Shown here: piece by piece, positions 1 through 6,652 of the stretch | How positions within the stretch are numbered: the first letter of the stretch is position 1 | Layout of the letters: each line of letters starts with the position of its first letter | DNA from: JANYCG01 sp031397915 | GTDB taxonomy: Bacteria; Pseudomonadota; Gammaproteobacteria; Burkholderiales; Burkholderiaceae_C | NCBI GenBank assembly: GCA_031397915.1 | Contig: JANNMM010000027.1 | Coordinates: 1 to 18,026 of the forward strand | DNA: 18,026 nucleotides | Direction of reading: 5' to 3' | The notes under the pieces: generated by a model | What the model was told of the DNA's origin: nothing | What the model saw: the letters and a program-made list of their open reading frames with translations, nothing else | Database searches by the model: none | Translations under genes and position numbers: made by a program

Positions 1-335
1 ACGATGGGGCGCATCGGCTCGGCGCTGGCTTGCACCGAGGCGGCAAGGTCTGGCGAGCGGGCGGCCCAGGTGTGCAGGCGCGCGGGGGCGTTCGCGGCCA
101 AATCATCGAGGCCGAACCATCGTGGCATGGCGGGTTTCGGGGCGTCCGGGTTGATGGCGATGACTTCGAGGTACGCCGATTTGCCGAGTGACAAGAGCAG
201 GTTATGCGTGCCCATGCGCGCGTGTTCGCCGCCCTTTTGCGGGTACACACCCAGGCGCTCGAACACATACGCGCCGCCGATTTCAAGCGACGGCGCGGTG
301 ACGATGATGTGGTCGATCTCGCAGCGCGGGTTCAC
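1..335 (-). CDS. VOC/glyoxalase-like domain protein (partial, C-terminus beyond left edge)
   Basis: Reading leftwards from a GTG at 335 gives an open frame of 111 codons that runs off the window. It begins NPRCEIDHIIVTAPSLEIG and continues with a GTHNLLLSLG segment and YLEVIAINPD. This is the typical first beta-alpha-beta unit of the glyoxalase-like (VOC superfamily) proteins: an early D-H-I motif, then an H-N-L motif and an L-E-V-I strand carrying possible metal or substrate ligands. Only about half of the usual 200-250 residues is present, so substrate and activity cannot be judged. The start lies 3 bases after the SDR stop (339-341), so the two genes are probably co-transcribed and translationally coupled. 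The GTG start is inferred from this spacing; no later start fits the N-terminal motif. Confidence 0.7.
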   Translation of the reverse strand, partial: MNPRCEIDHIIVTAPSLEIGGAYVFERLGVYPQKGGEHARMGTHNLLLSLGKSAYLEVIAINPDAPKPAMPRWFGLDDLAANAPARLHTWAARSPDLAASVQASAEPMRPI

Positions 336-338
336 TTG

Positions 339-1136
339 TCAATACGTTCCCGGGTAGGCCCCGCCATCGGCCAGCCAGTTTTGTCCAGTCACGTAACCCG
401 CGTGGGTGCTGCACAAAAACGCGCAAATCGCGCCAAACTCGTCAGGCGTGCCAAAGCGGCCGGCGGGAACGGTTTTGCGCCGTGCGTTGATCACCGTTTC
501 CACGTCCAGGCCCTGCTTTTGGGCATTGCTTGAGAAGGTGACGCGGATGCGGTCGGTGTCAAACACGCCGGGCAGCAGGTTGTTGATGGTCACGCCGTTC
601 CCCGCCAGCTTGGGCGTGCGCGCGACGCCTGCCACAAAACCTGTCAAGCCACTGCGTGCGCCGTTGGAGAGGCCCAGCACGTCGATGGGCGACTTCACCG
701 CGCTGGAAGTGATGTTGACAATCCGGCCAAACCCGCGCGCGGCCATGCCGTCTACTGTGGCTTTGATGAGCTCGATCGGCGTCAGCATGTTGGCGTCTAC
801 CGCTTTGAGCCAGATGTCACGGTCCCAGTCGCGAAAATCGCCCGGGGGTGGGCCACCGGCGTTGGTGACGACGATGTCGAAGTCCTTGCGGATAGCGAAC
901 ACCGCCGCCCGGCCTTCGGGCGTGGTGATGTCCACCGCGCAGGCGAGCACCGTTGCACCGCTGGCTGTGCCATGCTCTGCGCGTAATTTCGCGGCAGAGG
1001 CCTCCAGCACTTCTTTGGTGCGGGCCACGATGAGCACGTTCACGCCTTCTTTGACCAGCGCCGTGGCGCAACCCAGGCCAAGGCCCTTGCTGGCGCCGCA
1101 CACCAGGGCCCACTTGCCTTTGATTCCCAAATCCAT
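339..1136 (-). CDS. SDR-family oxidoreductase with an atypical active site
   Basis: This 265-residue protein has the length and fold signature of a classical short-chain dehydrogenase/reductase. The dinucleotide loop is GASKGLG (residues 14-20), there is a V-D-I at 68-70 and NAGG at 92-95, and the C-terminal GQNWLADGG is typical of FabG-like enzymes. The active site is unusual. Ser144 in NITSS aligns with the catalytic Ser, but 13 residues later, where Tyr-x-x-x-Lys should be, the sequence is S157-N-G-A-R161. Tyr is therefore Ser and Lys is Arg. From memory this variant recurs in a subgroup of betaproteobacterial SDRs labelled 3-oxoacyl-ACP reductase, so it is probably not a sequencing error, but the reaction is uncertain. 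The ATG at 1136 has AAAGG 9 bases upstream. The gene is followed after 3 bases by the VOC gene and is divergent from the secreted-protein operon. Confidence 0.88.
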   Translation of the reverse strand: MDLGIKGKWALVCGASKGLGLGCATALVKEGVNVLIVARTKEVLEASAAKLRAEHGTASGATVLACAVDITTPEGRAAVFAIRKDFDIVVTNAGGPPPGDFRDWDRDIWLKAVDANMLTPIELIKATVDGMAARGFGRIVNITSSAVKSPIDVLGLSNGARSGLTGFVAGVARTPKLAGNGVTINNLLPGVFDTDRIRVTFSSNAQKQGLDVETVINARRKTVPAGRFGTPDEFGAICAFLCSTHAGYVTGQNWLADGGAYPGTY

Positions 1137-1289
1137 GACGATGACCTTTCAGGTTGAAAAATTTCTGCGTTTGCTGATTTCCGCACAACTTAGGTAAAAA
1201 CGCGAATCTACAAGCCCCCAAAGTTCGCCTAAAAAGCGCACAATTTGGCACAATTTGGCGTAAAGGCTCACATGATTGTAGGGAAAGCA
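1137..1289. promoter_or_regulatory. Divergent intergenic region with a tandem 10-bp direct repeat
   Basis: This 153-bp gap must hold the promoters of the leftward SDR/VOC pair and of the rightward kinase operon. It contains GCACAATTTG twice in immediate tandem (1238-1247 and 1248-1257), about 30 bases before the ATG at 1290. Its position fits an operator or activator site for the rightward operon, but no known regulator motif is recognised. Confidence 0.35.
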
Positions 1290-1976
1290 ATGAACTTTAT
1301 TGGCAAAGGTACCGGCTGGGCATGGGCGGCCCTGGTGTTTTCAGTCACCTTGGGCGTGACGCTGCCGGTTGGCGCGCAAGGGTTCAAGTTCTCCAACGAA
1401 GACCCGGCGGAAAAGGCCAGCAAGGACGCGCAGGCCCAGCGCAAGGTGGAGGTGCAGTCCAAGCTGGACACACCGTGCCGCGCCAAGATCAAAAACCAGA
1501 AGATCATGGTGATGATTGGCGAGGAGCGCAATGGCTCGGTGATGGCCAACCAGGCGGGTTACAACACCCACATCAACGCGATCAACGACCGGCTGACCGG
1601 GCTGGGCCTGAGAACCTTCACGCAGGCGCAGATCCGCGCGCAAGTGGCACAGGCCGAAATCGACGCGGTTTTCAAAAATGACCCGGACGCCGCCATCAGC
1701 GCCTCCAGACGGCTGGCAGCCCAGTACATTTTGCGCGGGGTCATCTCCACAAGCGCCCGAAGGAATGCCATCGTCAACGTCAACCAGGTCAACATCGGCA
1801 TGGCGTTCACCCTGACCGGCTCCAACGGCCGGATGATCTCGAACACGACCGCCAAGAACGAGAGTTACGCCGGGGCGGATGTCTCTGGCATGGCCATGAC
1901 GCTGATCAACGAAAGTGCGGAGGAAGTTGTGGCCCAGCTCTACAGCGACTACTGCCAGAAGTCCGGCGTCAAATAG
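1290..1976 (+). CDS. Secreted protein with a FlgT/CsgG-type domain
   Basis: The chosen ATG at 1290 has AGGGAA about 5 bases upstream; an in-frame ATG at 1272 lacks a ribosome site. The 228-residue product starts with a Sec signal peptide (hydrophobic stretch about 10-28, cleavage near VGA-QG), so it should be periplasmic. There is no lipobox. After a charged helical stretch (about 38-60) comes one domain: strand KIMVMIGE (71-78), helix INDRLTGLGL, ILRGVIST (147-154), NIGMAFTLTGSNG, and a final helix ending near Cys222. This order of elements resembles the middle domain of FlgT and the CsgG fold, but similarity is weak and I do not recognise a named family. Cys63 and Cys222 are the only cysteines and could form a disulfide. 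It is the first gene of an operon with the CsgG-like protein and the kinase, and its domain resembles part of the kinase ectodomain. Confidence 0.75.
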   Translation: MNFIGKGTGWAWAALVFSVTLGVTLPVGAQGFKFSNEDPAEKASKDAQAQRKVEVQSKLDTPCRAKIKNQKIMVMIGEERNGSVMANQAGYNTHINAINDRLTGLGLRTFTQAQIRAQVAQAEIDAVFKNDPDAAISASRRLAAQYILRGVISTSARRNAIVNVNQVNIGMAFTLTGSNGRMISNTTAKNESYAGADVSGMAMTLINESAEEVVAQLYSDYCQKSGVK

Positions 1977-2031
1977 GCGCGCGGACCAGACCTTGCTTCA
2001 TCTATCGTTTCCACTTGAAAGGGGAATCACC

Positions 2032-2865
2032 ATGACGAAGATATCTGCAATGCCCTCCCGCTCTTGCACCCTCACAGGCGCAGCGCTGGGTGCCGTGCTG
2101 GTGTTGGCGGCACTCGCCGGCCCAGTGGGGGCGCAGCCGACTTTCGGCAACCCTTCACCCACGGCCGGCACGTCAACCTCTGACAAAGCCAATGCAGCGG
2201 CTGACCAGGCGGCCTACAAGGAGGTGGAATACACCAACAAGAACGTCAAAGGCCCGGCGCTGGTGGTGATTCCCGGCGAGGTCAAGGCCACCAACGCCAC
2301 CTTCGTCCAGAAATTTGGCCCCAACAACATCGCCGACTTCGCCGAGATTGAACTGGGCAATGCCAACTTCGTGGTGCTGGAGCGCGCCAACCTGGGCAAC
2401 CTGCTGCAGGAGATTTCGCTCGCTTACAACCTGGGCGACCAAAACGCTGCGCGCAAGACCATGCAGGTAGGCAAACTCAGAACCACCAAATGGATCGTCA
2501 AGTTTGACATCCTGAAGGCCGAGCAGATTGCCGAGAATAAAAAAGGCTTTGACGGCCGGGCCGTGGGTGGCTTGATGGGCATGTTTGGCGGGCTTGGCGG
2601 CGCGGCGGCCGGTCGCGTGGCTGGTTCGGTTCAGACGCAAGACTCCACCGGGGTGTGGCTGATCGGCATGCGTTTCAAGATCATGGACGCCAACACCACG
2701 GAGCAAGTTGCGCAAGGCTACAAAGAGCTGAAGATGGAAGTGGGCGCCGCGTCCACCAGCGTGATGGGCATTTCTGAATCTGCCAAGGGTGGTGTGGGGC
2801 TGGACACCATGGTGCAACGCCTGGTGCAAACCGCCGTGTGGGACATCGACTCAAAATACAAATAA
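2032..2865 (+). CDS. Secreted CsgG-like protein
   Basis: The ATG at 2032 follows AAAGGGG by 7 bases, which decides the start. The protein has 277 residues. A signal peptide (hydrophobic about 16-33, cleavage after VGA) sends it across the inner membrane. Residues about 75-235 resemble the CsgG/HfaB family: ALVVIPGEV, then FVVLERANLGNLLQEISL (113-130, compare the family pattern F-x-V-x-E-R-x-x-L-x-x-L-L), then a G-K-L-R-T-T-K-W-I-V strand (147-156). A Gly/Ala-rich stretch (about 172-200) sits where CsgG has its membrane-spanning hairpin region and could be a loop. Unlike CsgG it has no lipobox Cys. CsgG forms outer-membrane secretion pores for curli, but no curli genes are present, so export of a fibre should not be assumed. 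It lies 55 bases after the first gene and 12 bases before the kinase. Confidence 0.75.
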   Translation: MTKISAMPSRSCTLTGAALGAVLVLAALAGPVGAQPTFGNPSPTAGTSTSDKANAAADQAAYKEVEYTNKNVKGPALVVIPGEVKATNATFVQKFGPNNIADFAEIELGNANFVVLERANLGNLLQEISLAYNLGDQNAARKTMQVGKLRTTKWIVKFDILKAEQIAENKKGFDGRAVGGLMGMFGGLGGAAAGRVAGSVQTQDSTGVWLIGMRFKIMDANTTEQVAQGYKELKMEVGAASTSVMGISESAKGGVGLDTMVQRLVQTAVWDIDSKYK

Positions 2866-2877
2866 GGCGTCGACACC

Positions 2878-5394
2878 ATGGCGGGCATAACCAAACTTGG
2901 GAAATACCTGATCCGGCGCGAGTTGGGCAAGGGCGCGATGGGCATCGTGTACGAGGGTTTTGACCCGGTGATCGAACGCACCGTGGCCATCAAGACGATT
3001 TTGCCGTCTCAACTCAATGGCGGCGAAATGCCCGATGTGATGGCGCGCTTCAAACGCGAGGCACAGGCCGCAGGGCGCCTCAACCACCCCGGTGTGGTGG
3101 CGGTTTACGATTACGGCGAGGTGGTCGCCGAAGACGATCACACCATGGTGGCCGCGCCCGCTCTGGTGGCAGGGCAGGCCGCAGATAGCCCGCGAGTGGC
3201 GTTCATCGCCATGGAATACGTGAAGGGCCGCGAGCTCAAAGAGTATTTCGAGGCCAATGAGCGCTTCCCGCTCAAAGAGGTCGAACGCATCATGGGCGAG
3301 ATCCTCGATGCGCTGGACCACGCGCACAGCAAGGGTGTGACACACCGCGACATGAAACCGGCCAACCTGATCCTGCTGGCTGACGGCAAGGTGAAGGTGG
3401 CCGATTTCGGCATCGCGCGCATCGAAACTTCGGAGTTGACGCAGGCCGGCACCGTGATGGGCACACCCTCGTACATGTCGCCCGAGCAGTTCATGGGCCA
3501 GACGGTGGATGGCCGCAGCGACCTCTTTTCCTGCGGCGTCATTTTGTACCAGTTTTTAACCGGCGAAAAGCCGTTCACCGGCACCACCACCACCATCATG
3601 TACAAGGTGTTGCGCGAAGAGCCGCTGCCGCCCTCCACCCTGAACCTCGGTTTGCCCCCGGCCATGGACGCGGTGGTAAACAAAGCCATCGCCAAAAACC
3701 CGGCAGACCGATTCCAGACGGCGCGGGAGTTCGCCCAGGCGCTCAAGGCGGCCGTGGCGAACCAAGGTGCCACGGCGGCACGCGCACCCGCTACATCCGC
3801 TGACGACACGGTGGTGAACGCCAGCCAGGTGCCGCTGGGCCGCACAGTGGCGCCGGCCGCACCCGCTGCGCCAGTTTCGCAACCGGCGAGAAGGCCGGCG
3901 CCGGTTGCCGAACCTTTCGCAGAGCCGGTAACGGCGCGGGTTCCGGTGTCTGCCGCTGGCTCCAGCGCCAAATCTTTGCCCACCGGCCTATTGGTGGGTG
4001 GCATTGCCGGTGTGCTGGTGATTGGTGCTGCGGTTGCCTTTGTCATGTCCGGCAAAAGTGGTGGCAACAATGCGCCGGGCACGCCTGGAACACCGGGTGC
4101 AGCGGCCAAAACGGCCACAGCAGCGCCCGAAGTTCCTGCGACCACACCGTCTCCTGCGGCGGCAGTTGTTGCTGCCGCACCCGCGCCAGCCGTAGTCGTC
4201 ACAGAGACGCCTGCCGAGCCGGGCACGCTGATCATCAGCGCTCTGGGCTTGGTCGACCCCAAAGACCCGAAATTCAAAGGCGACGCCGGGGCAGCGCAAA
4301 ACGAGGCGCGGGCCGACGCCTCGCGCCAGTTGATCGACAAGGCCCTGGCCCTTTACATCGACAAAGGCTCGCTGAACAAAAATTACGGCGTGATCGAGCA
4401 AAAATTGCTTTCGCACCCGGGCAATTTCATCAAGTCGGTGATCCACGAAGGCGCGCCCACCAGTGGCAAAGACGGCCTGATCGAGACCGAAACCCGCGCA
4501 GTGGTGAAGATGCGCGACGTGCAGAAGTCGCTCAACCAGCTCTCCAAAGAAGAGCGCATCGACTTCATCCGCAACAATGGCGACCCAAAAGTGTCGATCA
4601 CCATGTTGATCGCCAATTCCGAAACGGCGCAAGCCCTGCCGCCTGCGCGTTCGGTGCTGGCTGAAAACGTTTTGAAGGAGCGCATCAAGACTTTCGGCTT
4701 TCGCGTCTGGTCGGTGGAGGGCGAAGCGCCTACCGGGCCCAAGGCACAGGCGGCGGATTTCGCAATCCAGGGCGAAGCAAAAGTGAAGCAGCTGTCGATG
4801 AAGCTGCAGGCCTCGGGGTTGACGGTGTCCAAAACGGTGTTGACATCCTGGACACTCAAGGCGATCGACAAATCAAACGGCGAAGAAATCTACCTCAATA
4901 CGGTGCTGCCCAAGGGCCAGAGCTGGGCCAGCGAAGAGCAGGCTTTGATGGACATCGGCAAGGCAATGGGCGACGAGTTCTCCAAGAATTTCTTTCTGCA
5001 GCATTTCAACTTCGGTACCCGGCGCACCAACCTGAACATCAACGGCCTGCCCGACAAACAAACCGCCAACCTGGTGCTGCGTGAGTTGCGCGGCATCCGC
5101 CAGGTGCTGGACGTGCAGTTGACGGCCGACACTGGCAAATTCCAGCTGCAATTGGCCGAAGGCAGCGCGGCGGACATCCTGCAGGAGGCGGTGTTCAAAC
5201 CGCTCAATGCGAAATTGGGGCAGACTTGTTTTACGCTGGCCGGCTCCAGCGGCGCCGAGGTGAGCGCCACGTTCGCCAGCGCCTGCGCCCAGATGGCCGT
5301 GCGTGGCAAACTCGAATCGGCGCCGCCTGCGGGGCTTCTTGATGCGCCGGATTCACGCGGGAAGAGTTTGATGCGGGCCGTCAAGACCACCTGA
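2878..5394 (+). CDS. Transmembrane Ser/Thr protein kinase with a large extracytoplasmic domain
   Basis: The 838-residue protein has a complete Hanks-type kinase domain at about 7-290: glycine loop G17-K-G-A-M-G22, ATP-binding Lys39 in VAIK, catalytic loop HRDMKPAN (156-163, Asp158), DFG at 176-178, and GTPSYMSPEQ with Thr196 as a likely activation-loop phosphosite. It is an RD kinase and looks active. An Ala/Pro-rich linker (about 295-365) leads to one membrane helix (about 369-390) and another Ala/Pro/Thr-rich linker. The C-terminal half (about 450-838) should be periplasmic and looks like three units: a helical unit rich in Ala (473-550, LPP20/FlgT-N-like), a unit with KVSITMLIAN (571-580) that resembles the secreted protein encoded at 1290-1976, and a last unit from about 715 with NLNINGLPD. 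Translation is probably coupled to the CsgG-like gene 12 bases upstream. No PASTA domains are present, so the ligand is unknown; the co-encoded secreted proteins are the obvious candidates. Confidence 0.92.
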   Translation: MAGITKLGKYLIRRELGKGAMGIVYEGFDPVIERTVAIKTILPSQLNGGEMPDVMARFKREAQAAGRLNHPGVVAVYDYGEVVAEDDHTMVAAPALVAGQAADSPRVAFIAMEYVKGRELKEYFEANERFPLKEVERIMGEILDALDHAHSKGVTHRDMKPANLILLADGKVKVADFGIARIETSELTQAGTVMGTPSYMSPEQFMGQTVDGRSDLFSCGVILYQFLTGEKPFTGTTTTIMYKVLREEPLPPSTLNLGLPPAMDAVVNKAIAKNPADRFQTAREFAQALKAAVANQGATAARAPATSADDTVVNASQVPLGRTVAPAAPAAPVSQPARRPAPVAEPFAEPVTARVPVSAAGSSAKSLPTGLLVGGIAGVLVIGAAVAFVMSGKSGGNNAPGTPGTPGAAAKTATAAPEVPATTPSPAAAVVAAAPAPAVVVTETPAEPGTLIISALGLVDPKDPKFKGDAGAAQNEARADASRQLIDKALALYIDKGSLNKNYGVIEQKLLSHPGNFIKSVIHEGAPTSGKDGLIETETRAVVKMRDVQKSLNQLSKEERIDFIRNNGDPKVSITMLIANSETAQALPPARSVLAENVLKERIKTFGFRVWSVEGEAPTGPKAQAADFAIQGEAKVKQLSMKLQASGLTVSKTVLTSWTLKAIDKSNGEEIYLNTVLPKGQSWASEEQALMDIGKAMGDEFSKNFFLQHFNFGTRRTNLNINGLPDKQTANLVLRELRGIRQVLDVQLTADTGKFQLQLAEGSAADILQEAVFKPLNAKLGQTCFTLAGSSGAEVSATFASACAQMAVRGKLESAPPAGLLDAPDSRGKSLMRAVKTT

Positions 5395-5400
5395 GCACAT

Positions 5401-6309
5401 TCAGTGGCGCAGTGAAAACTCCACCACTTCGCCGTCTTCGCCATCGGCGGTCACCGAATGGCCAAAGGCAATCTGGCCTGAACTGCGCAGCATTACCTCT
5501 TCGCGGCGCAGGCTGATTTCGGGCTCGCCCGCCACCGCCACAAAGGTGCCGTTGGTGCTTTGGTCGATCAAAAAGAATTTGTCGCGCCGCCGCTCAATGC
5601 GCGCGTGCTGGCGCGAGGCCATGCGGTCGGCAATCACGATCTGGCAAGCCGCGTCGCGGCCCAAAACGATGCCGGCATTGGCTTGCTCCAGTTGCTGTTC
5701 TTGCGTGCCGTGTCTTAACCACAAGACGACGGGCCTCGCGGTGGCCAGGATCGACGGCGTGGCCATGGTCATCTCGTCAGAGGCCTGCCAGATCACTTCG
5801 CACACCTCGACGTCGTCACCCTTGCCTTTGACGGACAGTGCTGCGATCTGGCGCGTGCCGCTCTTGAGCAGGGTCGAGAGCTGGTCTACCGTGGCGCGGG
5901 TGGTCATGATCTGGGTGCCTTTGGCCAGGCCCGCCATGCGTGCGGCCAGGTTCACGGTGTCGCCAAACACGTCGTTGTTTTCTTCGATTACCGGCCCACA
6001 GTGAAAGCCGGCACGGATGGCCCGCTGCACCCCCGAAACGGCCGGCAGCGCAGAGATCTTGAGCTGCATGTCCATGGCCGCGAGGCAGCCGCTGTCGGCG
6101 TCGGGCAAGACACACATCACCTCATCGCCGATGGTCTTGATGACGCGCCCGCCATATTGCCCGGTGATCGCGCGCATCAAGGCGATGCATTCGTCAATCA
6201 TGTGTTTGGCCGCTTTGTCGCCCAGCGTGTCATACAGCTTGGTGCTGCCCGCAATGTCGGCAAACAACACGGCCAGAAGTTTGGGCGAAGGGGCTGGTTC
6301 AGTGGACAT
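5401..6309 (-). CDS. Class III adenylate cyclase fused to an FHA domain
   Basis: Residues about 10-175 form a class III nucleotide cyclase catalytic domain. Metal-binding Asp18 lies in FADIAGST and Asp62 in KTIGDEVM. The adenine-selecting pair is Lys58 and Asp117 (FGDTVNLAARM), and Asn120 and Arg124 are the transition-state residues. All catalytic positions are present, so it should make cAMP. Residues about 195-300 form a forkhead-associated domain with G-R at 217-218, S-R-x-H at 232-235 and N-G-T at 253-255, the phosphothreonine-binding set. No membrane segment is seen, so it is a soluble cytoplasmic protein. It converges on the kinase with a 6-bp gap between the stops. FHA domains read kinase phosphothreonines, so control of cAMP synthesis by the neighbouring kinase is a strong inference. 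The ATG at 6309 has only a weak GGAA upstream. Confidence 0.92.
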   Translation of the reverse strand: MSTEPAPSPKLLAVLFADIAGSTKLYDTLGDKAAKHMIDECIALMRAITGQYGGRVIKTIGDEVMCVLPDADSGCLAAMDMQLKISALPAVSGVQRAIRAGFHCGPVIEENNDVFGDTVNLAARMAGLAKGTQIMTTRATVDQLSTLLKSGTRQIAALSVKGKGDDVEVCEVIWQASDEMTMATPSILATARPVVLWLRHGTQEQQLEQANAGIVLGRDAACQIVIADRMASRQHARIERRRDKFFLIDQSTNGTFVAVAGEPEISLRREEVMLRSSGQIAFGHSVTADGEDGEVVEFSLRH

Positions 6310-6375
6310 TGGCGGGATTCCGGGGAAAACAATTTAGACTGCGTGAGGCTATTTTTAACCACTATTACGAATTCG

Positions 6376-6479
6376 CGAAAACATTTTCGTTCATAAAGTA
6401 TTTTTACAAAATAATTGATTATTTTTTTTATTTAATTGATATATTAATAATAGCAAGTATTTCAATTTATTCGAGACTT
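6376..6479 (+). repeat. AT-rich paired element, copy A
   Basis: A dyad CGAAAA-CA-TTTTCG (6376-6389) runs into TCGTTCATAAAGTAT (from 6387). About 50 AT-rich bases follow, then ATAGCAA (6450-6456), 15 bases, and CGAGACTT (6472-6479). The same boxes occur in the same order, orientation and spacing in the gap after ugd (copy B). Overall identity counted by eye is about 58 of 94 positions without gaps. Function is unknown. Confidence 0.5.
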
Positions 6480-6588
6480 AAAGTCCATTAAATTTCATAA
6501 AATTTATAAATATTTATATTATTGTAACTCTGAGTTCAAATGGCGCAGGCCAGTGACCTAAACACAACGTCACACAATTGCCGCGCCG

Positions 6589-6606
6589 CTGACACTGACT
6601 CGTCAC
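6589..6606 (+). promoter_or_regulatory. Weak PHO-box-like repeat upstream of the PlcP-type gene
   Basis: CTGACAC-TGAC-TCGTCAC is two heptamers 11 bases apart, matching the PhoB half-site CTGTCA(T/C) at 6 and 5 of 7 positions. It ends 46 bases before the ATG at 6653. The spacer is not A/T-rich, which counts against it. It is kept only because PlcP genes are PhoB-controlled in other bacteria. Confidence 0.25.
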
Positions 6607-6652
6607 CCGCATCCGCCAGACTTCAAGGCCATGTACAGCAACGGGAGTTGGT

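Larger units (their letters stand above)
6310..6652. other. 343-bp intergenic region with an AT-rich core
   Basis: This gap separates the leftward FHA-cyclase from the rightward PlcP-type gene and must carry both promoters. From about 6350 to 6535 it is strikingly AT-rich compared with the GC-rich genes on either side. It holds adjacent palindromes CGAATTCG (6368-6375) and CGAAAA-CA-TTTTCG (6376-6389), and a perfect ATAAATATTTAT palindrome (6506-6517). Part of it (6387-6479) matches the AT-rich gap at 13846-13938. The last 115 bases return to normal composition and contain a weak PHO-box-like repeat. No convincing gene is present. Confidence 0.7.

Noticed and set aside
1248..1263. Sigma-54-like sequence TGGCAC followed by TGGC upstream of the secreted-protein gene
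   Set aside because: The distance between the GG and GC elements is one base short and the -12 element lacks TTGC; sigma-54 promoters do not tolerate this spacing.
2032..2865. Curli secretion operon
   Set aside because: Only a CsgG-like protein is present; no CsgA/B repeat proteins, CsgE, CsgF or CsgD-like regulator are found in the window.
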